Origin: a virus | Reading direction: 5' to 3' (one strand) | Virus record (IMG/VR): IMGVR_UViG_3300036822_000063 | Location: 1-29,092 of that record | Length of the DNA: 29,092 nt | Part shown: positions 1 through 6,777 of the stretch, piece after piece | How positions within the stretch are numbered: the stretch's first letter is position 1 | How the letters are laid out: every line of letters starts with the position of its first letter | The notes under the pieces: model-generated | What the model was told of the DNA's origin: nothing | Databases searched by the model: none | Seen by the model: the letters and a program-made list of their open reading frames with translations, nothing else | Position numbers and translations under genes: made by a program

Positions 1-1122
1 GAAGCCGGCGTGATGTGATTCGACGAGTGCATCGGCGGCTCTCCGGAATGCTTTCTTGCGGGTTTCCGGCTCGGCGGCCGGCATGGCCCGCTGATAGAAC
101 TGCTCGCGCCACCAGGTTTCCGGCACCGACAGCACGTCCGGCGGTGCGCCAGCGAAGCCAGCCGCACCGGATGCTGCGATGATGTCGGTGAGGATCTCGA
201 GCGCGCGCCTGGTGTGGCCGCCGGAGCCACGCTTTGGCCCTGGCCGCGCCACGGCTGGCGTCTCCTGGCCATAGTCCACGATGCAGGACGTGACTGGCTT
301 GCCGCGGTGATTGGTGCCGAGTTCTACCACCTTGAGGGTGAAGTTAAATTCGCCGTCGCATTCCAGGTCGCGCTGCTTGGTGACGCGAGCGGTGCGGTTG
401 CCGCCTTCGTCGGCGAGCACCTCGATCTCGGTGTCGGTGGCGGCCCGAAGCAGCGAGTGGCCGCGTGCGCCCTTGGCCTGGTCTTTGCCGGTGTGGTGGA
501 CCCAGGCGACGTGGGTGTTGCCTTCCTGCTGGATGCGGGTGCTGTTCTTGACGATGGCGCCCATGTCGTCGGGCGAGTTCTCGTTGCCGCCGACGAGGGC
601 GCGCGACAGCGTATCCATCACCGTAAGCACCACGTCCAAGCCGGTGACTTCCTTGATTTTCTTGATGGCGTCCAGCACGCCGTCGACATCGCCGGATGCA
701 TTCAGCATATCGACGGCGACCGGCAGGACGGCGAACGGCAGCGAGGCGATGCCGTGGTGATATTTGAAGGCGGCGAGACGGTTGCTGATGCCGTGGCTGC
801 CTTCGAGGGCGCAGTAGAGCACGGCGCCGCGGGTGGTTTCGCGGCCGTTCCACGGCCAGCCGCAGGCGACATGCAGTGCCAGGTCGGTGGCGAAGAAGGT
901 CTTGCCGGAGGTGGTTTCGCCGTAGATCACGGACATGCCGCCGGAGGTGAGTAGGTTCTCGACGAAGTCGTTGGCGGTGATGACCGGCTCGATACGGTCG
1001 AAGAATACCAGGCTGTCTTGGAGTGGCCCTGTGGTCCTGGGGACGACGCTTTCACCTCGCGCGCCACGTAATGAAACGACGTTGGCAACGCGATCGGCCT
1101 CAGCGGATTGTTCATCTGCCAC
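1..1122 (-). CDS. RepA-like AAA ATPase / replicative helicase (C-terminus cut by window edge)
   Basis: A RecA-fold P-loop ATPase of the RepA/AAA_25 type, expected to act as the phage replication helicase. The reverse-strand frame is open from 1122 through base 1. Walker A is GETTSGKT at about residues 68-75, and a Walker B-like strand (VVLTVMDTLS) falls near residue 170, followed by a WVHHTGK segment typical of this family. The start is taken as GTG at 1122 because GGAGGG lies 9 bases upstream and no in-frame ATG follows the preceding stop. It lies five bases after the stop of the upstream 152-aa gene and is the last gene of the early minus operon in the window. The family call rests on the motifs; the role in replication is inferred from family and position. 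Confidence 0.85.
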   Translation of the reverse strand, partial: MADEQSAEADRVANVVSLRGARGESVVPRTTGPLQDSLVFFDRIEPVITANDFVENLLTSGGMSVIYGETTSGKTFFATDLALHVACGWPWNGRETTRGAVLYCALEGSHGISNRLAAFKYHHGIASLPFAVLPVAVDMLNASGDVDGVLDAIKKIKEVTGLDVVLTVMDTLSRALVGGNENSPDDMGAIVKNSTRIQQEGNTHVAWVHHTGKDQAKGARGHSLLRAATDTEIEVLADEGGNRTARVTKQRDLECDGEFNFTLKVVELGTNHRGKPVTSCIVDYGQETPAVARPGPKRGSGGHTRRALEILTDIIAASGAAGFAGAPPDVLSVPETWWREQFYQRAMPAAEPETRKKAFRRAADALVESHHAGF

Positions 1123-1126
1123 GACA

Positions 1127-1585
1127 TCAGGCCCTCCGCTTGGTGCGCCACAGCGCGAACCGGAAGGCTGTCTCGATCAGCGCGATTGGCACGTCCTCAG
1201 CGCGACAGATATCGGCTGCGGCATGGGCTGCGCCGTGCCGATCCAGCGGGTTGGCACGCAGGACGCGCTCGGCGGCATCGGCCATGCGGCGCAGGACGTC
1301 GTCGAGGCGCTCCTCGATGATCGCCACCTCGTCGGCCAGCATGTCAGCGGCGAGCGCTTGGCAACTGAAGCTGTGGATCTTGGCGCGCTGGGCGTGCCAG
1401 GCGAGGTGTGTGGCGAGTTCGCGCTTGGCCTCGTCCTCGGGGTAGATGCCGCGGGTGACGCAGACGGCCAGCCGCTGCGCCTCGTGGCGTCCCCAGTGGC
1501 GGACGGCGGCTGCCTCGGCGCGTTCGGGGGTGAACAGGGGCGCCGTCATGGCGGCCCACGGCGCATGGTGGATGAGCATAGGCAC
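1127..1585 (-). CDS. Conserved-looking hypothetical protein, 152 aa
   Basis: I do not recognise a family. The product is Ala/Arg-rich and predicted mostly helical, with no membrane segment and no clear metal-binding cluster. The ATG at 1585 has GGAG 8 bases upstream; a second in-frame ATG at 1549 (MTAPLF) would give 140 aa but lacks a clear Shine-Dalgarno. It ends five bases before the RepA-like ATPase, so the two are probably co-transcribed, and a role as a replication accessory is possible from position alone. Confidence 0.6.
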   Translation of the reverse strand: MPMLIHHAPWAAMTAPLFTPERAEAAAVRHWGRHEAQRLAVCVTRGIYPEDEAKRELATHLAWHAQRAKIHSFSCQALAADMLADEVAIIEERLDDVLRRMADAAERVLRANPLDRHGAAHAAADICRAEDVPIALIETAFRFALWRTKRRA

Positions 1586-1678
1586 AGCTCCGCTTGACGC
1601 GGGCAGCCGGCTCTGTAAAAACGGTGCTGCACAGCATCCGTCTCACATGCCAGCCACCAGCTGGTTAACCCATTACAG

Positions 1679-1706
1679 ATGCCGCTCGGTTCCCGCCGGG
1701 CGGCAT
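1679..1706. other. Intergenic hairpin between methyltransferase and 152-aa gene
   Basis: An 11-bp stem (ATGCCGCTCGG / CCGGGCGGCAT, one G-T pair) closes a 6-base loop in the 160-base gap 1586-1745. On the minus strand, the direction of transcription here, no T-tract follows, so it is not a standard intrinsic terminator; on + it is followed by TTTCTGT. It may be an mRNA processing or attenuation structure. Nothing else recognisable is in the gap apart from one GANTC site near 1731. Confidence 0.4.
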
Positions 1707-1745
1707 TTCTGTGTCTATACGAGAGTCGGGCGCGCCGGAAGGGCA

Positions 1746-2837
1746 TCATTCCGCGGCCTCCAGCTGTGCCGCGCCCCAGGCCAGCAGCGGCGCGTCGTCC
1801 ACCACGCGGGCATCAGCCATGGCGCCATACGCATCCGACAGCTCGATGCCGATCGCGTCGCGCTGCAGCCGGTCAGCCACGAGCAGCGTCGTGCCGGCAC
1901 CAGCGAACGGGTCCAGCACGGTACCGCCCGGCGGGCAGCCGGCTCGGATCAGCGGCTCGACCAGCTTCGGTGGGAATGTGGCGAAGTGCGCGGCCGAGAA
2001 CGCAGCCGGGTTCACGTCCAGCGCCAGCGGTGAGCCGTCCGCGTCACATATCAGGCCCAGGGGTTCGGGCGATGGCCCACGATCGGCGACGGGCGCCAGT
2101 TGCTCCTGGTACTCCGCCGACGTGCGCCCGTTGCGATGCACCGTGCCGTGCGCGCCGTCTCCCGTGTCCCAGCCGCCCGGTATCTTGACGCGGCGCATCC
2201 GTGGTGTCGGCTCTGGCGCGTCCTCCAGACTGTCGTAAAACAGGTCGCTGTTGCGCATGTTGCGGGAGCCGCCGTCGCCCGGTGTAACCGTTGAAGAGGC
2301 GCGCATTGGCGCAACCCCGACAGCGCGTCCCCATATCTTCGCGCCCTCAGTCGAGCTAAAGCCGTATTGCGCGCTCCGCTTCACCGCCTCGGCATCCCAG
2401 AAATACCGCGCGCTCTTGGTCAGCAGGAACACGTACTCCACGGCACTAGCCGGCCGATCGGTGACGCTCTCCGGCATCGCGCTGCGCTTCAGCCACGGCA
2501 GCATACTACGCAGCCACCATCCGTCGGCCTGCAACGCCAGCGCAAGCCGCGCCGGCATCATCTGCAACTGCTTGTTGGAGTAGGCATCACCCATGTTGCA
2601 GAACATTACGCCGTCGTTTCTAAGGACGCGCTTCACCTCGCGGAACACTGCAACCATCGTGGCGAGGTAGGCATCGGGACTGCTCTCGCTCCCTATCTCA
2701 CGCGCCTTGTCGGGATGATCGGCGTGTAGATACGAGCGTAAATTCCAGTACGGTGGCGAGGTTATGCACGCGTGAACCGACGCATCCGGCAGCGTCCTGA
2801 GTAAATCCCTACAGTCACCATGAAGAAGCTTAATCAT
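1746..2837 (-). CDS. Site-specific DNA methyltransferase (beta class, SPPY motif)
   Basis: An amino-methyltransferase that transfers a methyl group from S-adenosylmethionine to adenine N6 or cytosine N4 in DNA. The catalytic motif TSPPYW is at residues 26-31, and the SAM-binding motif LDPFAGAGTT is near residue 310 of 363. This catalytic-before-SAM order is the beta-class order. SPPY(W/F) enzymes include both N4-cytosine and N6-adenine types, so the target base cannot be called. I start at ATG 2837 (MIKLLHGDCRD), which overlaps the HNH stop codon by 8 bases; the longer frame to 2867 would add ten residues read from HNH coding sequence. The N-terminal IKLLxGDCR is repeated at 3546-3517, upstream of the HNH gene, showing that the HNH gene sits at the methyltransferase 5' end. 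Confidence 0.9.
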   Translation of the reverse strand: MIKLLHGDCRDLLRTLPDASVHACITSPPYWNLRSYLHADHPDKAREIGSESSPDAYLATMVAVFREVKRVLRNDGVMFCNMGDAYSNKQLQMMPARLALALQADGWWLRSMLPWLKRSAMPESVTDRPASAVEYVFLLTKSARYFWDAEAVKRSAQYGFSSTEGAKIWGRAVGVAPMRASSTVTPGDGGSRNMRNSDLFYDSLEDAPEPTPRMRRVKIPGGWDTGDGAHGTVHRNGRTSAEYQEQLAPVADRGPSPEPLGLICDADGSPLALDVNPAAFSAAHFATFPPKLVEPLIRAGCPPGGTVLDPFAGAGTTLLVADRLQRDAIGIELSDAYGAMADARVVDDAPLLAWGAAQLEAAE

Positions 2838-3471
2838 TCCACACCACGCGGAATGGCAGGGGGCCATGCTTCAATTCAAGTGCATGAACCGCGTTGCACG
2901 GCTTACACAGCAACTCAAGGTCATCGACGCCACGCTTGAGTTGGGAAATGCTGGAGTAGAATGCCGAGCCTCTGCCGTTCTTGAGGTCTTTCGCGCCTCC
3001 TCCCTCTTTATGATTGATTTCCAAGAGCGCAGGGTTATCACAACCACATCGTACGCAACTCACCACGCCGTTGCCTACCAGGAGCAGAACAGACTTACGC
3101 TTGTTTCTTGTGCTCAGGGTCGATCTATCTTTGGCGGGGACGAAGCCGACCGGGCTACTCCATCCATCTGCCGGCTTACGAAGCCTAACGTCCTTTGGCT
3201 TGCCGCAATGTGGGCACTTTTCCGTATACAACCCGGTCGCCGGCCTCCAAACCCACCAGCACGATCGACAGGTAGCAACTTGCCTGATCCTTTGCGGCAT
3301 CATCGCCATACGGACGGTCTTGCGCGCCTCCATGACCGCCGCAGCAACCGGGCGGCCTTTGGCAACCGCCGCGCGGCACTCGATGGAACAGTATTTTACC
3401 TTCAGTCCGCGCCGCATGACTGGAGAGCCACAAGATTGGCACGGATAGCGTTCACGTTTTATTTTAGGCAT
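2830..3471 (-). CDS. HNH homing endonuclease with N-terminal zinc fingers
   Basis: A free-standing HNH endonuclease, expected to cut a cognate site and drive its own copying. From ATG 3471 (MPKIKR) the protein has 213 aa: two Cys4 zinc-finger-like pairs (C11/C14/C28/C32 and C68/C71/C86/C89), then an HNH core with CVRCG at 138-142, EINHKEGGG at 151-159 and LLCKPCN at 187-193. The frame is open upstream to 3681 and in frame with a methyltransferase-like N-terminus starting at 3546. A start at 3546 would therefore make a 238-aa fusion. The start codon lies in a 7-bp hairpin (3470-3489). Codons here are more AT-rich than in its neighbours, consistent with recent transfer. Confidence 0.85.
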   Translation of the reverse strand: MPKIKRERYPCQSCGSPVMRRGLKVKYCSIECRAAVAKGRPVAAAVMEARKTVRMAMMPQRIRQVATCRSCWWVWRPATGLYTEKCPHCGKPKDVRLRKPADGWSSPVGFVPAKDRSTLSTRNKRKSVLLLVGNGVVSCVRCGCDNPALLEINHKEGGGAKDLKNGRGSAFYSSISQLKRGVDDLELLCKPCNAVHALELKHGPLPFRVVWND

Positions 3472-3489
3472 TCCGTATAATAACGGAAT
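3470..3489 (-). promoter_or_regulatory. Hairpin enclosing the HNH start codon
   Basis: Perfect 7-bp inverted repeat (ATTCCGT / ACGGAAT, 6-base loop). The last two stem bases are the A and T of the HNH start codon, so the hairpin would hide the start. Translation-blocking hairpins ahead of phage homing endonuclease genes are known in T4-type phages; the function here is inference. Confidence 0.4.
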
Positions 3490-3546
3490 TACTGCCGCCG
3501 CTAAAGTATATTCGCGGCAATCACCCGCTAACAGCTTGATGCTCAT
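3472..3546 (-). pseudogene. Remnant or duplicate of a methyltransferase 5' end
   Basis: ATG 3546 overlaps the stop of the 110-aa gene as ATGA, the same coupling seen through this operon. It encodes MSIKLLAGDCRE, which matches MIKLLHGDCRD at the start of the intact methyltransferase, and then runs in frame into the HNH protein. The two copies agree at protein level but differ at many third codon positions, so this is not a fresh duplication. It is either the old start of the interrupted gene, with the HNH element bringing a recoded replacement, or a fragment of another methyltransferase. Confidence 0.6.
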
Positions 3547-3875
3547 GGCGCCCGCTCCGCGCCGGTGGGCCGATCGCGATCCGGCGGGCGCGCGTCGCGT
3601 TCCGAGAACGTCAGAGTACCGGATCCGCAAGCCCCCGACACATGCCACGTGCCAGCGAACTCGGAACACGTACCGCGCCACACGCCACGCTCTGCGTGCA
3701 GCACGCCGCTGCCGACCTGGACGCGGCCGTCGAACAGGTCGACGCGCAGCCGCGGCGCCTCACCGGCCGGTCCACGCACCCGCTGCGTGATCACCTGCGG
3801 CTTCGCCGGGTGCTCGGCCAGCACGCCCACGCCGAGGCCATCGCGGTTCTGCAGCGTCACCGACAGCGCGGTCAT
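3543..3875 (-). CDS. Hypothetical protein, 110 aa
   Basis: No family recognised. ATG 3875 overlaps the stop of the upstream nuclease-like gene as ATGA, and its own stop overlaps ATG 3546. The first half (MTALSVTLQNRDG, then VITQRVRGP and LRVDLFDGRVQVG) looks like beta-strand-forming sequence; the C-terminus is Arg/Asp-rich and probably disordered. Coupling on both sides supports a real gene. Confidence 0.6.
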   Translation of the reverse strand: MTALSVTLQNRDGLGVGVLAEHPAKPQVITQRVRGPAGEAPRLRVDLFDGRVQVGSGVLHAERGVWRGTCSEFAGTWHVSGACGSGTLTFSERDARPPDRDRPTGAERAP

Positions 3876-4528
3876 GACGGCGAGCCTCCGGTCCAGGCGA
3901 ACAGGTCGTACTGCTCCGGCCGGTGCCGCGGTCGACGCAGCGACGGCGGCTTTTCCCAGATGCGGAACTTGGCACCCATTGCTTGCGCTATCGCGATGAT
4001 GTCCTCGGGAGGATTAGGCAGATCGCCGAGCACATCGAAAGCTTCGACAGCCCACACCACCGCGCCGCGCGGAAACGCCTCAGCCTCAAACCGCATCGGC
4101 TCACGCTCGCGCAGGATCTCAACCGTCTGCCATAATAGTTTCGGCGCTATGTCGGGCGACGAACGCAGCGGCCAGTGTAGATGCACAAGCGCCAGATCCA
4201 CCGGCACGCCGCTACCGTTGATCTGGCAGCAGGCCTGCCAGTCAGGCCAGTCCATCCCGGTGCAGTCGATCTGGTCTTTCATGTAGCGATAGGCGCCGCG
4301 CTTGGCCTTGACCTGCAGCAGCCGGGACTTACGGCCGCGGATCAGGTCAAAGAGTTGCAGGTCCGGCATGACGACCCTATGGCCATCCGGGCCGCTCACC
4401 ATGGTGGCGCCGTCGCCAATCTCCGAGGTGTGCAGCACATGCCAGCCGTGGTGCATGGCGCGGGCTGCCACATGCTGCTCGGCCCACAGGCCGACGATAG
4501 CTTGGGACGATTGCCTGACGTATGCCAT
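3872..4528 (-). CDS. Putative PD-(D/E)XK-superfamily nuclease, 218 aa
   Basis: The segment MPDLQLFDLIRGRKSRLLQV followed by KAK has the layout of a PD-(D/E)XK active site: PD at residues 55-56 and QVK at 72-74, with Q in place of the usual D or E. It would act on DNA, for example as a restriction-like or Holliday-junction-type nuclease, but the substrate is unknown. ATG 4528 overlaps the upstream methyltransferase stop as TGATG; a GTG at 4531 is the alternative. Its position next to an N6-adenine methyltransferase could mean a restriction-modification-like pair. I rate that only as a possibility, because phage operons often place such genes side by side. Confidence 0.55.
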   Translation of the reverse strand: MAYVRQSSQAIVGLWAEQHVAARAMHHGWHVLHTSEIGDGATMVSGPDGHRVVMPDLQLFDLIRGRKSRLLQVKAKRGAYRYMKDQIDCTGMDWPDWQACCQINGSGVPVDLALVHLHWPLRSSPDIAPKLLWQTVEILREREPMRFEAEAFPRGAVVWAVEAFDVLGDLPNPPEDIIAIAQAMGAKFRIWEKPPSLRRPRHRPEQYDLFAWTGGSPS

Positions 4529-5415
4529 CACACCGGCCCAACAACGAACCCGAAGGCACCGAAGATGATAGCGAAGCGGTCGGCATCCGCGCCGAAATAG
4601 AAAAACGTCTGGCCCTGCAGAGGCGACTCTCCAGAGGGACGCTGCGGATTAGCAAACCGAATGCGGCCGAGCGTAAAGCACATCCGGGTCACGCCGCGGA
4701 CGGCGCTATGAAACCAACCCGTGTCGGTGCAGTTATTGGTGACCATGATGGCCTGCGAAACATGGCCGGCGACGTGCTCCTCAGTCAGCTTGGTGATGAA
4801 TTGGCCAATGAGTGGTTGCGAGTAAGGCGGGTTGAGCCACACGCGCCCGTGCCATGACAGCGCGAGGCCATCATCCTGCGCGGTGTAATACTGCGCCGCC
4901 TGCACCGTCTGCTGCGCTTGCTCGGAAGTCGCCGGGTCCAGGTCAATTCCACCCATGACTTCGCGCGCCGCGGCGATATATTCAGCCGGTGTATACCATT
5001 CATATTCGCCAGTGTTGGGACTGACGCGGTTAGGTTCTGGCTCAAGTTCGGCCTTGCGGCGGGCAGCAATGGCTACTCGCTCGCGATAGGTGTCCAAGTT
5101 TCGATGAGCGCCACGCCATCTTGATAACCGGCTGTCGCTGAAGCCAATCCTCTGCTGAGCTTCTCGGTTGGAAACCTTCCCAGGATCGCGGGAAGGTTGG
5201 TCGCCAGGCCGGCCGCCTTCCCGCACATTGTCACGCCACCATTGCAGGATGACTTTCTGACATTCGATCAAGAAGTCGATGGCTTTGTCTAAGTCCTCCC
5301 ACCGCTCCAGCGCGGCAGCAGCGGCAATGACGGCCTCGATGCGATGGACCGTTTCGCCCATCAAATGTGGCGCATTATAGAGGTCGCGCGGGTCAAGTGT
5401 GCTCAGGTCACTCAT
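4528..5415 (-). CDS. Phage DNA N-6-adenine-methyltransferase (Dam family of phages)
   Basis: Methylates adenine in DNA, probably to protect phage DNA or alter host regulation. The hallmark series is present: EWYTP at 139-143, GIDLDPAT at 156-163, DDGL near 181 and the catalytic NPPY at 195-198. This order matches the phage-specific N6-adenine methyltransferase family (PF05869). The N-terminal roughly 130 residues hold helical, Arg-rich sequence of unknown role. ATG 5415 overlaps the VRR-NUC stop as ATGA. The recognition site cannot be read from sequence; it is not of the CcrM type. Confidence 0.92.
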   Translation of the reverse strand: MSDLSTLDPRDLYNAPHLMGETVHRIEAVIAAAAALERWEDLDKAIDFLIECQKVILQWWRDNVREGGRPGDQPSRDPGKVSNREAQQRIGFSDSRLSRWRGAHRNLDTYRERVAIAARRKAELEPEPNRVSPNTGEYEWYTPAEYIAAAREVMGGIDLDPATSEQAQQTVQAAQYYTAQDDGLALSWHGRVWLNPPYSQPLIGQFITKLTEEHVAGHVSQAIMVTNNCTDTGWFHSAVRGVTRMCFTLGRIRFANPQRPSGESPLQGQTFFYFGADADRFAIIFGAFGFVVGPV

Positions 5416-5813
5416 GCTGCCACCCGACCGCGCAAAGGAATGCCCGCCGCAGCCACTGCATCGAGCGCCTGCTCGACGGTGCGAGCGATCGCCACCGGAA
5501 AGCCAGCGTCAGCCAAGCGTGGGTGTAACTCGCGCTGCGCATCCGACAGCCGTCCGTCACGCGAGCGCTTCAACTCGATCAGCACGAGATGGTGGCGCCA
5601 GAACACGCCACAGTCGGGCCAACCAGGCAGCGCGCCTAGACGCTTGCGACGCGCACCCTCGGCGGCTGAGCTGGCGTTGCGCAACTCCCAGGTGTTGAAC
5701 ACCGCATCGGGCGGCAACAGCACGCGCATCGCATGCCATACGGCCTGGTGCAGCTCGTCCTCTGGCGGCACATAGGCTCGCAGCCGGAAGGGTGCCGAGA
5801 CCTCGCTCACCAC
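5412..5813 (-). CDS. VRR-NUC domain nuclease
   Basis: A compact PD-(D/E)XK nuclease of the VRR-NUC family, often found beside phage replication genes and thought to act on branched or structured DNA. Motifs: PGWPD at 63-67, the catalytic IELK at 79-82 and Q93 in the following helix. Its length, 133 aa, is usual for stand-alone phage VRR-NUC proteins. The start is GTG 5813 or 5810, overlapping the GcrA stop; its own stop overlaps the next gene's ATG. Confidence 0.85.
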   Translation of the reverse strand: MVSEVSAPFRLRAYVPPEDELHQAVWHAMRVLLPPDAVFNTWELRNASSAAEGARRKRLGALPGWPDCGVFWRHHLVLIELKRSRDGRLSDAQRELHPRLADAGFPVAIARTVEQALDAVAAAGIPLRGRVAA

Positions 5814-6307
5814 CGGATCCCATGCTCAGCGGCGCCAGCATGCGGCCGGCGCACGAACGCCACCGCCCGGTGCGCCTCGCAGTACGGCCCCGTGCCGGGC
5901 ACAGGAGCGTCGCAGAACCGCCAGTCGCCACGGTGCCCCTCCGGCCATTGGCAGCGGCTGAAAGTCGCTGTGGGCACGCCCAGCGCCAGCGGCTGGCACG
6001 GTACTGCCGCCGGCTTCTCGCCATACGGGTCCGCCGGCTTGCGGCGCGGCTTGCCCGCTCCGCTGGGCCGGTGATGCGGCTTGTCCGGCACGCGCTCCGC
6101 AGCCTCGCGCACCTCCGTGACGTACTGCCCGATCGGCGATGGCCTGGGCGGCCAGCCCTGCCGGTGCGCCTTGCCCACGATGCTGCTCTTGGTGCAGCCG
6201 TGGCCGATCCGCGCGGCGATCTGGCCCGCGCTTACGCCCTCGTCCCACAGCGCGCGGGCCCGCTCCAGGCGGCCGTCCAGCATCCAGCGGGGCGTCTCGA
6301 CGCTCAT
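5807..6307 (-). CDS. gcrA-like: GcrA-family cell-cycle regulator homologue
   Basis: GcrA is an alphaproteobacterial transcription factor that binds sigma70-RNA polymerase and acts at promoters carrying GANTC sites methylated by CcrM. This 166-aa protein has the N-terminal helix-turn-helix block (ERARALWDEGVSAGQIAARI, then GKAHRQGW) and the C-terminal Cys/His block (CQWPEGHRGDWRFC, then YCEAH), the two conserved ends of the family. The middle is Pro/Lys/Arg-rich. It sits second in the early operon after the Cro-like gene, the place lambda gives to cII. A cluster of five GANTC sites directly precedes its start, suggesting self-control by methylation. The start ATG 6307 has only a weak ribosome-binding site. 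Confidence 0.88.
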   Translation of the reverse strand: MSVETPRWMLDGRLERARALWDEGVSAGQIAARIGHGCTKSSIVGKAHRQGWPPRPSPIGQYVTEVREAAERVPDKPHHRPSGAGKPRRKPADPYGEKPAAVPCQPLALGVPTATFSRCQWPEGHRGDWRFCDAPVPGTGPYCEAHRAVAFVRRPHAGAAEHGIRW

Positions 6308-6309
6308 TT

Positions 6310-6360
6310 GAGTCCGACTCGCATCGAGTCTTGCGCCGTGGGATTCGCTCGCATAGAATC
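6310..6360. promoter_or_regulatory. Cluster of five GANTC sites upstream of gcrA-like gene
   Basis: GANTC occurs at 6310-6314, 6316-6320, 6326-6330, 6342-6346 and 6356-6360. The sites also pair as inverted repeats: GACTCG-cat-CGAGTC, and GATTC-N9-GAATC. GANTC is the CcrM methylation site and the GcrA recognition element in alphaproteobacteria. The position 3-53 bases before the GcrA-like start codon points to an epigenetic, probably autoregulated, promoter or operator. Confidence 0.7.
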
Positions 6361-6387
6361 TCGGACCATGGCGACGTATCTCCCCGG

Positions 6388-6405
6388 CCGCGTCCCCCGA
6401 CGCGG
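6388..6405 (-). terminator. Terminator-like GC hairpin between cro-like and gcrA-like genes
   Basis: CCGCGTC-N4-GACGCGG is a perfect 7-bp all-strong stem with a 4-base loop, in the 173-base gap after the Cro-like stop. No U-tract follows on the minus strand, so it would need Rho or act as a pause site. The layout cro, hairpin, activator resembles lambda cro, tR1, cII. Confidence 0.4.
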
Positions 6406-6480
6406 ATCTGACGCGTTACTGACGCTGCGGTGTCATGGCGGAATGCGTGGCTCGGACGATGGCGCGCGCGGACATCGGCG

Positions 6481-6690
6481 CTACGCCGCTTCTGCGTGGT
6501 CGCGGGCGGGATACAGATCGGGCCGCAGGTCGCGCGGCGATACACCCAGGATAGCGGCGGCCTGGACGACGCGCTCACGGGGCACGCGCTCCCACTGCGA
6601 CACCGCAGCCGTCGAGATGCCGAGGCCCTCAGCTAGCCGCTTCGTCGCCCCCCGGATCTGCATGAGGCGGTCTAGGCATTGATCACGCAT
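6481..6690 (-). CDS. Cro/YdaS-like HTH regulator, 69 aa
   Basis: A small DNA-binding repressor at the head of the early minus operon. The helix-turn-helix covers about residues 13-37 (RGATKRLAEGLGISTAAVSQ then WE), followed by RVVQAAAILGVSPRDLRPDL, which matches YdaS/Cro-type proteins. It diverges from the XRE repressor across an 87-base gap holding the operators. ATG 6690 has no good ribosome-binding site, and the best promoter would start transcription almost at the ATG, so the message may be leaderless. By position it should repress the repressor gene in lytic growth. Confidence 0.82.
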   Translation of the reverse strand: MRDQCLDRLMQIRGATKRLAEGLGISTAAVSQWERVPRERVVQAAAILGVSPRDLRPDLYPARDHAEAA

Positions 6691-6696
6691 CCCGCA

Positions 6697-6725
6697 TGCT
6701 TAGTAGCATTAAGCGCCAAGCGCAA
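6697..6725 (-). promoter_or_regulatory. pR-like promoter for the early minus operon
   Basis: On the minus strand TTGCGC (6725-6720) and TAAGCA (6702-6697) are separated by 17 bases. The -10 overlaps the outer half-site of the operator at 6698-6714, so a bound repressor would block it. Predicted from sequence only. Confidence 0.4.
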
Positions 6726-6748
6726 GCCTGTCGCTAAGCATTTGCTTA
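6698..6748. promoter_or_regulatory. Right operator set (GCTTA/TAAGC repeats)
   Basis: Two inverted repeats: GCTTA-N7-TAAGC at 6698-6714 and TAAGC-N4-GCTTA at 6735-6748, the latter extending to a 14-base palindrome TAAGCATTTGCTTA. They lie between the divergent Cro-like and XRE genes. The same two designs recur on the far side of the repressor gene, in mirrored order. Confidence 0.7.
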
Positions 6749-6777
6749 CTGCCGATAACCCGCAGAAGGCCCACTGT

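Noticed and set aside
214-954. Long plus-strand frame of 246 aa
   Set aside because: Opposite-strand shadow of the RepA-like ATPase, whose minus frame has clear motifs.
1679-1706. Hairpin as an intrinsic terminator for the methyltransferase
   Set aside because: No T-tract on the transcribed minus strand, so listed only as an intergenic hairpin.
2866-3480. Plus-strand frame of 204 aa
   Set aside because: Shadow of the HNH gene; no independent protein features.
5792-6682. Plus-strand frame of 296 aa
   Set aside because: Shadow across the GcrA-like and Cro-like genes and the GANTC region; Arg-rich composition typical of an antisense frame.
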